The translations under genes and the position numbers were made by a program. Source: a virus. From it: a stretch of DNA of 52,690 nt. The stretch lies in the IMG/VR virus record IMGVR_UViG_3300020020_000040, positions 1 to 52,690 of that record, one strand, 5' to 3'. Shown here piece after piece: positions 25,601 to 34,040 of this stretch (position 1 is its first letter; each line of letters begins with the position of its first letter). The notes beneath the pieces are model-generated. The model saw nothing but the letters and a program-made list of their open reading frames with translations. It ran no database searches and was not told where the DNA came from.

Positions 25601-28144
25601 GGCACTCTTGATGAACTCAACATTGCTATGGCGGATCAACCGGGTGATATTAGCAGGAGTCCGATGGGACAACTACTGCGTCCTGGCATTCGACACCTGT
25701 CTGTTGACACTGGTCATCCGTTGATCAGCTTCGTCAACTACAGGATTGACCGTGCTCTATCCAAGGCCAAGTTCAAGATGAAGTCTGTTCTTGATACCAA
25801 GGATAAGCGATCGATGGTTAGTGCCATGCACAAGATGTCAGTGGAAGATAAGATCCTTGTGTCTAAGATCCTTCAGCGTGGTGATAAACTATCTGTGCAA
25901 GTGGATCCGTACCAGATTCCTGGGCTTACTAACGCCCAGATCAATGCCATCAATGCCCACTACCGAGTGGACGGAGATGTACTAGCAGAGCAACAAGCCG
26001 CTGCTAAAGCAACTGGTAACCCACCGATCAGGGCTCGGCATGGCCACACTCCTGCCTCTTTCCGTGGTACGTTTCGTGCACTGGTTAGGGATAAGGATGG
26101 TAACCCTATCGGGTTCATTGGTGAAGATAACAAGTATACCTTCGCTAAGGCTGAAGAGTGGGTGAAGAAGAATCATCCTGATGCTCACGTTACCCGTCTA
26201 CCGGATCGTGCTGCAGACAATGGATATAAGAACGCGGTTGATCTTCGTGAGTATCAGAAACTGTTTGCTGATATTCCTGATGCCTCGGAGGCTGTGATTG
26301 AAATCGCTAAGGCGATGGACAACAGCATCTACGGTATGGACAAGAGGATCAAGGAGAAGCTTGGTATCTGGGGTAGTGAAGGCAACAAGCCATGGCGTGA
26401 TGACAAGGACAATGCTAATGCATTCTTTGAGAATCTCCTGTCGTACTATGATGAGGCATACACTCACCATGCACTGCAGAGTCCTCTGAAAGATATCCAT
26501 AAAGCTACTACCGACTACGCGATGGATGCTCCCAACGCTGTTGAAGAAGTCAACCAGTATCTTCGTACCATGGTTTACCATGAGATGAATGATGTGGGTG
26601 CTGGAATCAACAAGCTAGTGGATGGTATCCTGAAAGGATTTGGCGGAAGTCTTCGTGGTACTAACAAGGCAATGTCCCCGATCAGGGAGTGGATGACTAC
26701 CTCTGCTCTTGGATTCTACAACATGCAATACCTAATGGCACAGCTTGTTCAAGTTGTAGCTACTGGTGGTCCTGTTGCTAGTGTCATCAAGAATGATCTG
26801 AAGCTCGGTACCTTTGATCAGGCTAAGGCGTATCGTGATAACCTCACGATGATGGCTGGCTTGGTTCTGGGTAAGGCTGGACCTCCGCTATCACCGGATC
26901 AGAAAGCTGCTCTTGCCTATATCAATGAGGAGACCATCGCTGGTCAATCCCACATTGAGCATAGGACTGCAGCCCACGCTGGACCTGCTGTGAGGATTGC
27001 CCGTAAGATTGGTCAGCAAACCATGAACCTTGGTGAAGCTATGACTCGTAGTCCTGTGTTCATCTCGTACTATAATCTGATTCGTAACAGCCCTGTCGGT
27101 AGAGCTATGCCTCTTGCTGACGTTCTGGATACTGCCAAGAATCTGACACAGTACGCGATGATCGACTACAACGCATGGCAGAGGCCACAGGTCTATGCTC
27201 GACTCGGTACTGCTGGTAGTCTTATCGGCACGTTCAGCACCTATAAACATGGTGTCATTGGTCTGAGTAAGACACTGGCTAAGGATGGTCTCAATGGTAA
27301 CATTGGTCCGTTCGTTCAGCTAGTGGCGTTCATGCTTGCGACTGCAGGTGCTATTGGTATGCCTGGTATCGAAGAGACTGACGAACTGATGAAGTGGTCT
27401 AACGAGAACCTTGGTACTAACATGCCTACACCGAAGGACTGGCTGCTGAAGAATGGACACCCGTGGCTTACCATGGGTCCGCTGTCTGGTATCACTGGTC
27501 TGGATCTCCATGCCAAGTATGCCATGAATAAGCTGGTCAATCTGAGCAGTGATATCATGCCCTCGTTGTCTATGTTCTACGATCCTCTGTCTGCTGTTGG
27601 TAAGCTTGCCGCTGAGTCGGTTAAGAATGGAGAGCCAAGGACTGCTACGGTTAAAGCTGCTGTTAAAGCAGCACTGCCTGCATCCCTGCGCAATCAGTTC
27701 GATACCCACTTCAATGTGAAAGAGACGCTATCAGGTAAAGGAAAGCTACTCAACAAGGAAGGTGAAGTCAAACAGTTGCTTACACAGGATGAAGTTGCTA
27801 CTCGTAAGAGTGTGCAAGGTGAGATCCTGGGTGCTAAGTCACTGACTGAATCCATTACATCCCAACGTTACTGGGAAGCTTCTAGTAAGATTAGGACGAA
27901 CGAAGATCGTATGTCTTCCATCTCCAACACATTCAAGAAATATGCATTGGATCAGTCTCTGTCTGCTGCACTGGCTAAGGAACTAATGGTTGACTATGTT
28001 GCTGCTGGTGGTAACCCTGACACCCTGATCAAGTCTGCTGGGGAGTATGTCAAGGACAGTCAACTGCCTGCCATCATGCGTGGTCTACTGAAAGGTAAAG
28101 CTACAGTGAATAAACAGATCGCCGCAGAAGCAATCAAAAAATAA
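22664..28144 (+). CDS. Giant internal virion / ejection protein with HExxH metalloprotease motif
   Basis: This 1826-aa protein is the longest gene and the last of the structural arm. The N-terminus repeats SWGDLEQE-like acidic segments. Hydrophobic stretches near residues 145-175, 225-260 and 1548-1567 could insert into membranes. ILHEAIHG at 594-601 is a zinc-metalloprotease HExxH motif, and NLHEFMSYG downstream may give the third ligand. Large internal proteins of T7 gp16/N4 type carry enzyme domains that act on the envelope or host proteins during injection. The absence of a tape-measure gene supports the podovirus reading. What the protease cuts is unknown. Confidence 0.78.
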   Translation: MEKGNWGDLEKEVTGSWGDLEQELGGSSGKSSADLRKEYEAMPDRDLTTMASDFAGRATKAVMSIPGSITGLVAPSSQLAKDFKDANEIIDKTWLSSQAQALDKANQAGMKEASAKGELGVSEWLGQMAKNPTELLGSEVVGQGGPLIGLGKVLATKSTALALGVMGTINSASSMGEVRQTFYQNVQKASDEDLQATTPLYASLRKQMDETSAKKILGEQIDGKLVGGMAAAGVISWLAGRTGAEKAIAGGAGTGVSGLIKTTGKEVVGGMAEGGTTSIGGNLATQSVDPFQDLLEGAALGATQEATVGVAMSAGGHLLSKQDGTQKVVDKKSKEVLDAVDKQVQNKIVDTVVPDAKGEKVMMPSPHDPNVMWEVDKNSTAYRNFMAKATAAETGSTYGVDVGDPDSTDTNFPMANKQPVQVEAVVQPKQDFGFTNIEDDGISTVDVEPVEVTPPLTKSVDVGTAYNYQTFPEGMLPTPTPIQVPRADMTMNEVVQEQTQDMNMGETLDWITTHAKNPQYQWISNRLTGFVRAYEAIGGEFSFKSQNDLLNIPGGKAQGRLIPNQPNPLRDPNEMQPGRMTAVVGQRGRSFETILHEAIHGITSNMIARSQYDPNFALDHPAMNRAVMDMQALFEHVRGKSDIPNLSKTNQRMFDNLHEFMSYGLTNPQSVQHLKNIPYQKSNAFVEFVRKIGDLLGLTQNPNAHAEMLRIFDEISQDPMQAAKTVPVSTVLAKEMINYRRQGFDLLNKTDLESGTEAAANLETDIAGVAMLSKVSGTQKAVSKQSMAEAQQAYNSAWKFENGKVVMNLKDTDPHPEATAAVNQVSATMDKFVAALNNPLWVQQNPKLAEKVRAMQSLTNQVVSRLGKRASTSERMTAMLDLVGNDPAKILRLALTDPEFSGLMAARTKNTTYMKAYLSGVQNLFDLNNIEMGALITKLENAAPVAHALIPVSSDASTIGTPNRTDNRLSGLLGNFQSIGTLDELNIAMADQPGDISRSPMGQLLRPGIRHLSVDTGHPLISFVNYRIDRALSKAKFKMKSVLDTKDKRSMVSAMHKMSVEDKILVSKILQRGDKLSVQVDPYQIPGLTNAQINAINAHYRVDGDVLAEQQAAAKATGNPPIRARHGHTPASFRGTFRALVRDKDGNPIGFIGEDNKYTFAKAEEWVKKNHPDAHVTRLPDRAADNGYKNAVDLREYQKLFADIPDASEAVIEIAKAMDNSIYGMDKRIKEKLGIWGSEGNKPWRDDKDNANAFFENLLSYYDEAYTHHALQSPLKDIHKATTDYAMDAPNAVEEVNQYLRTMVYHEMNDVGAGINKLVDGILKGFGGSLRGTNKAMSPIREWMTTSALGFYNMQYLMAQLVQVVATGGPVASVIKNDLKLGTFDQAKAYRDNLTMMAGLVLGKAGPPLSPDQKAALAYINEETIAGQSHIEHRTAAHAGPAVRIARKIGQQTMNLGEAMTRSPVFISYYNLIRNSPVGRAMPLADVLDTAKNLTQYAMIDYNAWQRPQVYARLGTAGSLIGTFSTYKHGVIGLSKTLAKDGLNGNIGPFVQLVAFMLATAGAIGMPGIEETDELMKWSNENLGTNMPTPKDWLLKNGHPWLTMGPLSGITGLDLHAKYAMNKLVNLSSDIMPSLSMFYDPLSAVGKLAAESVKNGEPRTATVKAAVKAALPASLRNQFDTHFNVKETLSGKGKLLNKEGEVKQLLTQDEVATRKSVQGEILGAKSLTESITSQRYWEASSKIRTNEDRMSSISNTFKKYALDQSLSAALAKELMVDYVAAGGNPDTLIKSAGEYVKDSQLPAIMRGLLKGKATVNKQIAAEAIKK
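24897..24911. repeat. Weak 15-bp palindrome match
   Basis: ATTTACTAAATAAAA has one mismatch to TTTTAYYNRRTAAAA and lies inside the giant ejection protein gene. It may be chance; it is listed only for completeness of the family. Confidence 0.2.
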
Positions 28145-28156
28145 CAAGCTGAAATG

Positions 28157-28201
28157 AAAAAAGCCCCTATAGTCGTGAGACCGTAGGGGCTTTCTTTTTT
28201 T
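28157..28201. terminator. Bidirectional intrinsic terminator between converging arms
   Basis: AAAGCCCCTA (28160-28169) pairs with TAGGGGCTTT (28184-28193) around a 14-nt loop. It is flanked by A-rich sequence on the left and CTTTTTTT on the right, so each strand has a U-tract. It ends the rightward structural arm and the leftward replication arm. Confidence 0.92.
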
Positions 28202-28205
28202 CTAC

Positions 28206-28577
28206 TCAGTTTTTATCAGCACGTTCAATGGCTTGTTGATTACTATAGCTACCAGCAGCATAGCGAGTATTCAATTTGCGCATGTTACCAGCCTCAATAT
28301 GATCCATACCGAACCCAACAACATTGACTAGGGCTTGGAGGTAGAACCGGATATCACCAAGCTCTTCGAACAGATGCTTGCCATCCAGATCTTTACCATA
28401 GACTGTATGCTTCTTGATAATATCAACAACCTCACCAACTTCACCGGCAAGACCGAGAGCACAATGATTCAGTTGTGCTTTGAAGTCCTCATCTTTGAAC
28501 AGGCGACGAACAAAGACTTCATACTCTTCCGGAGGATCAGCGTCATGCAGTCCGGCAATCCTATATGTAGGTGTCAT
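28206..28577 (-). CDS. MazG-like nucleotide pyrophosphohydrolase
   Basis: This 123-aa protein has the all-alpha NTP-PPase signatures ALGLAGEVGEVVDIIKKH and HLFEELGDIRFYLQALV, with the metal-binding Glu/Asp in each. It hydrolyses NTPs or dNTPs to monophosphates and could spare dNTPs or lower host alarmone signals. ATG 28577 is chosen because GAGG lies 6 nt upstream and it avoids the preceding cupin gene. A longer version from 28694 would overlap that gene by 104 nt. It is the last gene of the leftward arm. Confidence 0.85.
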   Translation of the reverse strand: MTPTYRIAGLHDADPPEEYEVFVRRLFKDEDFKAQLNHCALGLAGEVGEVVDIIKKHTVYGKDLDGKHLFEELGDIRFYLQALVNVVGFGMDHIEAGNMRKLNTRYAAGSYSNQQAIERADKN

Positions 28578-28590
28578 AGGCATCCTCGGA

Positions 28591-29079
28591 TCAGACTCCG
28601 GCTGGAATCCGAAGAGGTTCATCTGCCCCTCGTTTGGCACGCTTCCACCACTGGATGAGCGGTTGTTTGTACTCATACTCTTTGTATTCTCCATTGCGAT
28701 TTAGGAATCCCCAAACTTTGACACGCTTCTCTCGGTGGATGAAGATTGTCCAGACTGTCTTCCAGTCATCCGGTAGAATGACTCGATGAAAGTCCGTACC
28801 CCTGAGTGTATTGAACCACCTAACTTTATGCAGATGTCCACCACGGTCCTCAATATACGAACCGGCAATGATAAGAGAAGCAGCGTAAGGCCAAGGATGA
28901 TCGTGCAGGCCGCGATCAGGATCGCTACCAACAAAACGATGCAGGTAACAAGTAAATCCCAGAACTGAGAATAGGAAGTATCTCTCCAGATATGGACGGA
29001 AGCTCCCGTCTTCATTGGTCTCTCCGATAATCCGCAGTGGCAGGTGTGAGGAAATGTGATATAGAAGATTACGTAGCAT
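28591..29079 (-). CDS. Cupin-like hypothetical protein
   Basis: This 162-aa protein has a cupin-type metal motif, LHDHPWPYAASLIIAGSYIEDRGG, with a later histidine strand (DFHRVILP) and a WTIFI...WGF end. Phage proteins with this pattern are common and their substrate is unknown. It starts at TAATG overlapping the upstream stop. Confidence 0.75.
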   Translation of the reverse strand: MLRNLLYHISSHLPLRIIGETNEDGSFRPYLERYFLFSVLGFTCYLHRFVGSDPDRGLHDHPWPYAASLIIAGSYIEDRGGHLHKVRWFNTLRGTDFHRVILPDDWKTVWTIFIHREKRVKVWGFLNRNGEYKEYEYKQPLIQWWKRAKRGADEPLRIPAGV

Positions 29080-29288
29080 TAGAACAACACCATCTTAATA
29101 GGTCCAATATGCACAATCAATCCCGACCGCTGTGTGATCTGAACATCATCACGCTGCAGCATGTCCTCGATTGTCCAATCGGGGTCGAGTTCCGTATCAT
29201 CGGGAAGTACCAATGAAGGATACTCAAACAATTCAAAGCCAAGTACCAGGCCGTGAACAAAGGCAAACTTAATCCTTCTTGGGAACAT
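29079..29288 (-). CDS. Small hypothetical protein
   Basis: This 69-aa protein has AAGGAATTCA before its ATG and overlaps the previous gene by 20 nt. It is acidic in the middle (LPDDTELDPDWTIEDMLQRDD) and hydrophobic at both ends. No family was recognised. Confidence 0.7.
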   Translation of the reverse strand: MFPRRIKFAFVHGLVLGFELFEYPSLVLPDDTELDPDWTIEDMLQRDDVQITQRSGLIVHIGPIKMVLF

Positions 29289-29523
29289 TGAATTCCTTTA
29301 CGTCCTTGATCATACCAAGTGGAATCAGGATGCGTGCGTTACTGTCAGTACCGGCAGTACCAACAGTAGATGCAATAATGATTCCCTCATCCGACTCAGC
29401 AACCAGGAATCCAATGGTATAAATCAAGGGGGGTTTAGCCTCAAGGGTGTCGTTCTGTTCCCATCCAAGATGCGTCTCGGCATCATACCACTGGACAAAT
29501 ACCAACTTAGGGAAGTCGCTCAT
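29269..29523 (-). CDS. Small beta-barrel-like hypothetical protein
   Basis: This 84-aa protein starts at the ATG overlapping the nrdB stop (ATGA); an in-frame ATG 9 nt upstream is less likely. The pattern (VFVQWYDAETHLGWEQND..., YTIGFLVAESDEGIIIAST, ILIPLGMIKDVKEF) suggests a small Sm- or SH3-like beta-barrel that is frequent in phage replication regions. Function unknown. Confidence 0.7.
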   Translation of the reverse strand: MSDFPKLVFVQWYDAETHLGWEQNDTLEAKPPLIYTIGFLVAESDEGIIIASTVGTAGTDSNARILIPLGMIKDVKEFNVPKKD

Positions 29524-30449
29524 GCTTTCCATACCTCATTCCAATTTCCTGTGAGAGTTCCTTTGCCATAATCAACAGCACGGTTCTCAAAGAAGTTAGT
29601 GTGGCCTACGGCATTGACCAACTCCTCAACCCAAGGCAACGGGTTCTTCTTAACTTTGAAGATTCCCTTCAGCCCCATACTAATCAGTCGCCGATCCGCG
29701 ATGTACCGGATGTACCCTTTGACTTCTTCTTTGGTGAGTCCTTCCATTTCGGTGATTCCGAAGGCAAGGTCAATGAAGGCGTCTTCGTGTTTGACCATCG
29801 TTTCAGCAGCCGAGTAAATAGATTCTTTACGCTCATCATTCATGTACCCCTTAGCTTGTAGTCTGAACAGTTTAATCATTGCTTCGGTATGCAGAGATTC
29901 ATCCGCGATACTCCATTGAATGATCTGTCCCATACCGCGTAGCTTACCAAAGCGAGTGAAGTTCAACAGCATGGCGAAGCTACTGAACAGTTGCATACCT
30001 TCAATGAATCCAGAGAACACCGCCATCGTAAGCAGTGGTTCTTCTAGTTCAAGGATGTAATCAGCGAAGGCATGCTTCTCCTTCATCTCAGCATACTTGG
30101 AGAACTCGTTATAGATTGTCTCCGGCATCCCCAGGCTTTCGATCAGATGGGAGTAGGCAGCTACATGCAGTGCCTCTCGCGCACCAAAAGAAAGTAACAT
30201 CATGCGGATCTCTGGGTCCACCGATTCCGGTATGTAGGTTCTGGCATACGCGCTTGCCACGTCTAGGTCCCCCTGAGTGAAGAACCGGAAGAGGTGCGTC
30301 AAAAAAGTCGTCTCTCCAGGTGACAGTCTTAAGTTCCAATCTTTTATGTCCTCGTTTAGAGGCACTTCGTATGGTAGCCAATGCATCTGCTCCGATTGTT
30401 TCCAGTAGTCAAAGAACTCAGGATGTTTGAATGGTTTGAATATACTCAT
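29520..30449 (-). CDS. nrdB: Ribonucleotide reductase small subunit
   Basis: This 309-aa protein is the radical-generating subunit of class I ribonucleotide reductase. The di-iron ligands appear as D61, E92xxH95, the Glu in FIEGMQLF, and ESLH in ADESLHTEA. Y99 sits seven residues after E92, the spacing of the E. coli tyrosyl radical, and D61 to E92 equals D84 to E115 there. ATG 30449 overlaps the upstream stop (ATGA). It works with NrdA to make dNDPs for phage DNA. Confidence 0.92.
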   Translation of the reverse strand: MSIFKPFKHPEFFDYWKQSEQMHWLPYEVPLNEDIKDWNLRLSPGETTFLTHLFRFFTQGDLDVASAYARTYIPESVDPEIRMMLLSFGAREALHVAAYSHLIESLGMPETIYNEFSKYAEMKEKHAFADYILELEEPLLTMAVFSGFIEGMQLFSSFAMLLNFTRFGKLRGMGQIIQWSIADESLHTEAMIKLFRLQAKGYMNDERKESIYSAAETMVKHEDAFIDLAFGITEMEGLTKEEVKGYIRYIADRRLISMGLKGIFKVKKNPLPWVEELVNAVGHTNFFENRAVDYGKGTLTGNWNEVWKA

Positions 30450-30658
30450 GTTTTGTATGCCCAATGAATAGAGATGAACTCCATAAGGCAGTCTTCATCT
30501 GAGTGGTTAAGGAACCTATCATCTACTCGTTTAACATACTCAACAATGTGCTCAACGGTAGCGCAATGTTTGATGTTAAGAGTCTTTCCATCTCTAACGA
30601 AACCCCAAGGTTCATCCCAACAATACACATCCTTTGGATTTACTGGCAAGCTAAACAT
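30446..30658 (-). CDS. Small protein between the reductase subunits
   Basis: This 70-aa protein is inserted between nrdA and nrdB and overlaps both (19 nt and 4 nt). It has Cys at positions 13, 32 and 57 and a Trp-rich start (YCWDEPWGFVRDGK), but no CxxC, so it is not a glutaredoxin. Placement suggests a reductase-linked role, which is not shown by sequence. Confidence 0.65.
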   Translation of the reverse strand: MFSLPVNPKDVYCWDEPWGFVRDGKTLNIKHCATVEHIVEYVKRVDDRFLNHSDEDCLMEFISIHWAYKT

Positions 30659-32400
30659 TCGTCATCTCCCTTAGCCAGTGCAGTCATATCAATCTTGATC
30701 CTTTCGATCTGTTGGCCAATCTTATCAGCCTTCCTCAGCTTGTCAGATCGACAGTAGTACAGTGCTTTGACACCGTGCTTCCATGCTTGGAAGTGACAGG
30801 CGTGTAGATATGCAACGTCAACTGAGGGCGGGAAGAACAAGTTAACCGATTGCCCTTGATCGATATACTCGGCTCGGTCTGCTGCAAACTCAACGACCCA
30901 CCGTTGATCGATCTCCATCGCAGTCTTGAAGACATCTCGTACACCCTCATCAATGTGGTCTAGATGTTGAATGCTACCGTCATGCTGCAAGCACGACTGC
31001 CAATCCTTCTCACTCAGAAGGGCAAGAGATTCGAGTACCGGGTTCCGATGGATATGGCTTCCTGAAAGAGTGTCTTGCCGATAGACGTTTGCACGAATAG
31101 GCTCAACGCTAGGGCTGATGTTCCCAAGAACAATACTAGTAGAAGCAGTGGGTGCGATCGCCATGACGTGGCTGAATCGTTTTCCATTGGCGTACTTAGT
31201 TGCACCTAGTTTCTCCGCGAGAGTTGTGTTAGCCCAGTCAAGTTTACTACGGATGTTGCTGAAGATCTTGAGGTTCAATCCTTTCGCCATCGGGCTTTCC
31301 CATGGGATGCCTTTGCTTTGGAGTAGTGAATGGAATCCCAGAGTACCCACACCAACAGAGCGATATTCACGCACAAAACGAAGGGCTCTCCATAGAGCAT
31401 CAGGAGCGTCACGTTCGAACACCTTGCATACATTCTCCAGCATCAAGAGGATATCGTAATAGAACCAGTGATCGTACTTCCAATCTTCCCAGTACATCAG
31501 GTTCACACTACTAAGACAGCAGACAGCAGTAAGGTCAGGACCAGTGGGCAGTTCAATCTCAGCACACAGGTTACTACCGTACAACTTGTCTGGTCCTACC
31601 TCGGCATCCTTCCTAGCAGTGTCGATGAAGTGGAGGTATGGTTCTCCAGTCTGCATGCGAGTAGCTAGGATCTTTTGCCACAGTTCCTTGGCACTGACCG
31701 TCTTACGGACTACGCCGGTGGGATCAACGAGGTTCCACGAGTCGTCTGCGTTGGCGTCGAGCATGGCACGCTCGATGATCTGCATAAAGTCTTCCGTAAT
31801 GTTGATACCGTGGTGTAGGTTTTCACAACGAAGACGAGGATCACCAGTAGGCTTACGCATATCAAGAAAAAGCTCAATGTCAGGATGACAAATATCGAGA
31901 TAGGCAGCGTAACTACCACGTCGTGTAGTCCCTTGTCGGTATGCTTCAACAGAAGCGTCATAGATTTTCATGTGTGGCATGACACCAACTGACTTGTCGT
32001 CAGCTGATCTGATCTGCACATGAACACCTACCCCACCACCTGCCATACTCAGAGTGTTAGTCTCGCTGAGGTTTTCAATCAAACCTTCAGACGAGTCCTC
32101 CATGTAGTTCAGGTAGCAGGAGATAGGCAAGCCACGTTTGGTTCTGCCGTAGCTCAGGATGGGAGTGGAGAACGAGAGCCATTGCTTAGAGGCGTAGTCA
32201 TACAGTCGTTGTGCATGCTCATCATCAGAAGCAAAGGCTCGTGCTACAAAAGCAAAACGTTCTTGAGGACTGGTCTCATCAGGCTTAAGGTAGGAGTCCT
32301 TCATCCTCAGCAACCCCAGGGGGGTGAACAGGTTGTCCCTGCTCAGGTCGATCGTGATTCCGTAGATAGTCTTGGAGTTCTTGGTCACACTCTCGCTCAT
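30640..32400 (-). CDS. nrdA: Ribonucleotide reductase large subunit
   Basis: This 586-aa catalytic subunit has the expected motifs in order: the SCYL cysteine at about 94, TTRRGSYAAYLDICHPDIELFL, NLCAEIELPT with the thiyl-radical cysteine (~277), VCCLSSVNL (~291), the ITIAPTAS-like AIAPTASTSIVLGN, and a C-terminal CLAC (582-585) redox pair. No N-terminal ATP-cone is visible, so overall activity is probably not switched off by dATP. It starts at ATGA overlapping the upstream gene. Confidence 0.95.
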   Translation of the reverse strand: MSESVTKNSKTIYGITIDLSRDNLFTPLGLLRMKDSYLKPDETSPQERFAFVARAFASDDEHAQRLYDYASKQWLSFSTPILSYGRTKRGLPISCYLNYMEDSSEGLIENLSETNTLSMAGGGVGVHVQIRSADDKSVGVMPHMKIYDASVEAYRQGTTRRGSYAAYLDICHPDIELFLDMRKPTGDPRLRCENLHHGINITEDFMQIIERAMLDANADDSWNLVDPTGVVRKTVSAKELWQKILATRMQTGEPYLHFIDTARKDAEVGPDKLYGSNLCAEIELPTGPDLTAVCCLSSVNLMYWEDWKYDHWFYYDILLMLENVCKVFERDAPDALWRALRFVREYRSVGVGTLGFHSLLQSKGIPWESPMAKGLNLKIFSNIRSKLDWANTTLAEKLGATKYANGKRFSHVMAIAPTASTSIVLGNISPSVEPIRANVYRQDTLSGSHIHRNPVLESLALLSEKDWQSCLQHDGSIQHLDHIDEGVRDVFKTAMEIDQRWVVEFAADRAEYIDQGQSVNLFFPPSVDVAYLHACHFQAWKHGVKALYYCRSDKLRKADKIGQQIERIKIDMTALAKGDDECLACQ

Positions 32401-32591
32401 TGATCCGGTTCCTCTTGATCTTCCGAGTCGGATCTCGCGTCGGTTCGATCGGCAATGGTTTTTTCAATGTAGGTAATCCGTTCATTAATCCTGTCTGCGA
32501 ATCGTCGAACGAGATCCTCGGTACTGATGTCGAGGAGTTCGAGGATGTCGACCTCATCATACTGGAGTAGTTCGGTCAGGATCGTTGGCAC
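32397..32591 (-). CDS. Small acidic hypothetical protein
   Basis: This 64-aa protein with a GTG start has a helical ELLQYDEVDILELLDISTEDLVRRF segment that recurs in small phage proteins of unknown function, and a very acidic tail. It overlaps its neighbours by 35 nt upstream and 4 nt downstream into nrdA. Confidence 0.7.
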   Translation of the reverse strand: MPTILTELLQYDEVDILELLDISTEDLVRRFADRINERITYIEKTIADRTDARSDSEDQEEPDQ

Positions 32592-32967
32592 GGCTCTCTT
32601 GCTCCATCAAAAATAGTTCAAGCTTAGCCAGAGAATTCCATGCCTCATGAGCCAAGTGATAACAATTGAAATCAGGATCCACTCTTTCACCCCGATCGTG
32701 GTAGTTCTGGTGTCGTTCTTGTGCATCGGCATACCTCTCATATCCACCAGGTACATGCTTCCAACCACCCGGTGTGTATTTCTTGGCACCATGAGTGGTG
32801 ATCTCCGCCACTGCATAGAGAGCACGAGCGAAGCCAGCCTTCATCAATGCCATGCGGACCTTACCTGCATCCGCCTTGGCACCTGGAATGTGATTGGCTA
32901 GGCCATTAGGATCTTCCTCCACCTTTGGCTTAACAAATTGTCGAAGCATATTAAAATCCGACGACAT
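32557..32967 (-). CDS. DUF5664-type predicted nucleotide hydrolase
   Basis: This 136-aa protein has the DUF5664 pattern: GAKADAGKVRMALMKAGFARALYAVAEI, THGAKKYTPGGWKHVPGGYERYADA, and HLAHEAWNSLAKLEL. Members are annotated as predicted dATP/dGTP diphosphohydrolases. Together with the MazG-like protein, RNR and ThyX this gives four enzymes that reshape dNTP pools. ATG 32967 is chosen because ACGGAG lies 7 nt upstream; it overlaps the exonuclease stop. Confidence 0.75.
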   Translation of the reverse strand: MSSDFNMLRQFVKPKVEEDPNGLANHIPGAKADAGKVRMALMKAGFARALYAVAEITTHGAKKYTPGGWKHVPGGYERYADAQERHQNYHDRGERVDPDFNCYHLAHEAWNSLAKLELFLMEQESRANDPDRTTPV

Positions 32968-33706
32968 TTCGGAACTCCGTTTTCTTTTCAGATTTGATTG
33001 CGTCCTTACCACGAAACCATTTGCCACAACTCATGCATGTGTATCGCTGATACTTCAGAGTATTGGCAACCACACTACCACGACGTTGATGGTGATCGCT
33101 ACCACAAGCAGGACAGACAGAAGCATCTGTATACACTCCGACGTTAGGATGATTAGAAATCCAAGGAAGCAACCGCGTGTACAATTTACCAAGTACAAGT
33201 ACATCATTCATGTTGTACTCTTCCATGGTCTTCCATGCATTCTTATCCTTTTGCATACACTGTGCCCATACAGTAAACGGAACCTTACCCTTGAGAGCAA
33301 GACCCAACTGCTTCAGCACATGTTCAAGTTTGTTGCTAGTGAATCGGAACTTACGCTTCACCGTTTCATACAGATCAATCTGTTTGTACGGCGAGGGCGG
33401 TGGCATGTTGGCACGAAGGAACTCAGTGTTCATCACAGGGATATCGAATCGTTTCCCGTTGTAGTGAACCACGAAGTCAGCTTCACTGAGGAAGTTAGAC
33501 AGTCCAACCAGGAGTTCTTTCTTACTCGACTGATTGACACTATCAAAGTAGATCTCGTCACCACCATACCACATGGCCGAGTAGCATAGCAACTCACTGG
33601 TCTCGATCAATCGATCCAGTGGAATGTTCTCTCCCCACAATCCCCACACATAGGCGGTGTTAGGACTGGTCTCGATGTCGATCAGTAGGATCCGAGGTTG
33701 GGTCAT
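32951..33706 (-). CDS. RNase H-fold 3'-5' exonuclease with C-terminal zinc ribbon
   Basis: This 251-aa protein has the DnaQ-like exonuclease motifs: LLIDIETSPNTAYVWG (Asp/Glu of motif I), HYNGKRFDIPVM (motif II) and EYNMNDVLVLGKLY (motif III). The last 60 residues carry CPACG and CMSCGKWFRG, a four-Cys zinc ribbon. ATG 33706 is chosen because GGAGG lies upstream and the catalytic strand begins just after it. A predicted role in replication or recombination DNA trimming is inferred. Confidence 0.82.
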   Translation of the reverse strand: MTQPRILLIDIETSPNTAYVWGLWGENIPLDRLIETSELLCYSAMWYGGDEIYFDSVNQSSKKELLVGLSNFLSEADFVVHYNGKRFDIPVMNTEFLRANMPPPSPYKQIDLYETVKRKFRFTSNKLEHVLKQLGLALKGKVPFTVWAQCMQKDKNAWKTMEEYNMNDVLVLGKLYTRLLPWISNHPNVGVYTDASVCPACGSDHHQRRGSVVANTLKYQRYTCMSCGKWFRGKDAIKSEKKTEFRNVVGF

Positions 33707-34040
33707 GTTCAAAGACCTCCATGAAATCATCGAGGTACATGAGTACCATCGGCTGCTTGTGATTTGCTTTAACAACTGCAATGGGGATCATGTGTTTATC
33801 CTTACCATCATCAGCTTGTTTAAGAAATTTATAACCAGAGAACGTGGCAATGTTCTTGCACTCAATTCCGAAAGGGAATTTCTTTTGGGCAGCGGGGGAC
33901 AGTTGAATGTCATTACCTGACTGGCCCATCCCTGTGCTACGTACATCACCAGGTTCTAGATCTGGATACTTAACAAGGATTGAATCTCTAACACGTTGCT
34001 GGAGATTACGTCCCTTCGCCTTAGCTGATGCAGGTTTCAT
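33660..34040 (-). CDS. PD-(D/E)XK-type nuclease, possible Holliday junction resolvase
   Basis: This 126-aa protein has VRSTGMGQSGNDIQLSPAAQ followed by FPFGIECKN, that is D...ExK, the core of the restriction-endonuclease-like fold. Small phage proteins with this SGxDIxLSPxA...ECKN pattern are taken as resolvase-like nucleases. ATG 34040 is preferred; upstream in-frame ATG codons overlap the FEN gene further. It lies between two exonuclease genes. Confidence 0.72.
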   Translation of the reverse strand: MKPASAKAKGRNLQQRVRDSILVKYPDLEPGDVRSTGMGQSGNDIQLSPAAQKKFPFGIECKNIATFSGYKFLKQADDGKDKHMIPIAVVKANHKQPMVLMYLDDFMEVFEHDPTSDPTDRHRDQS

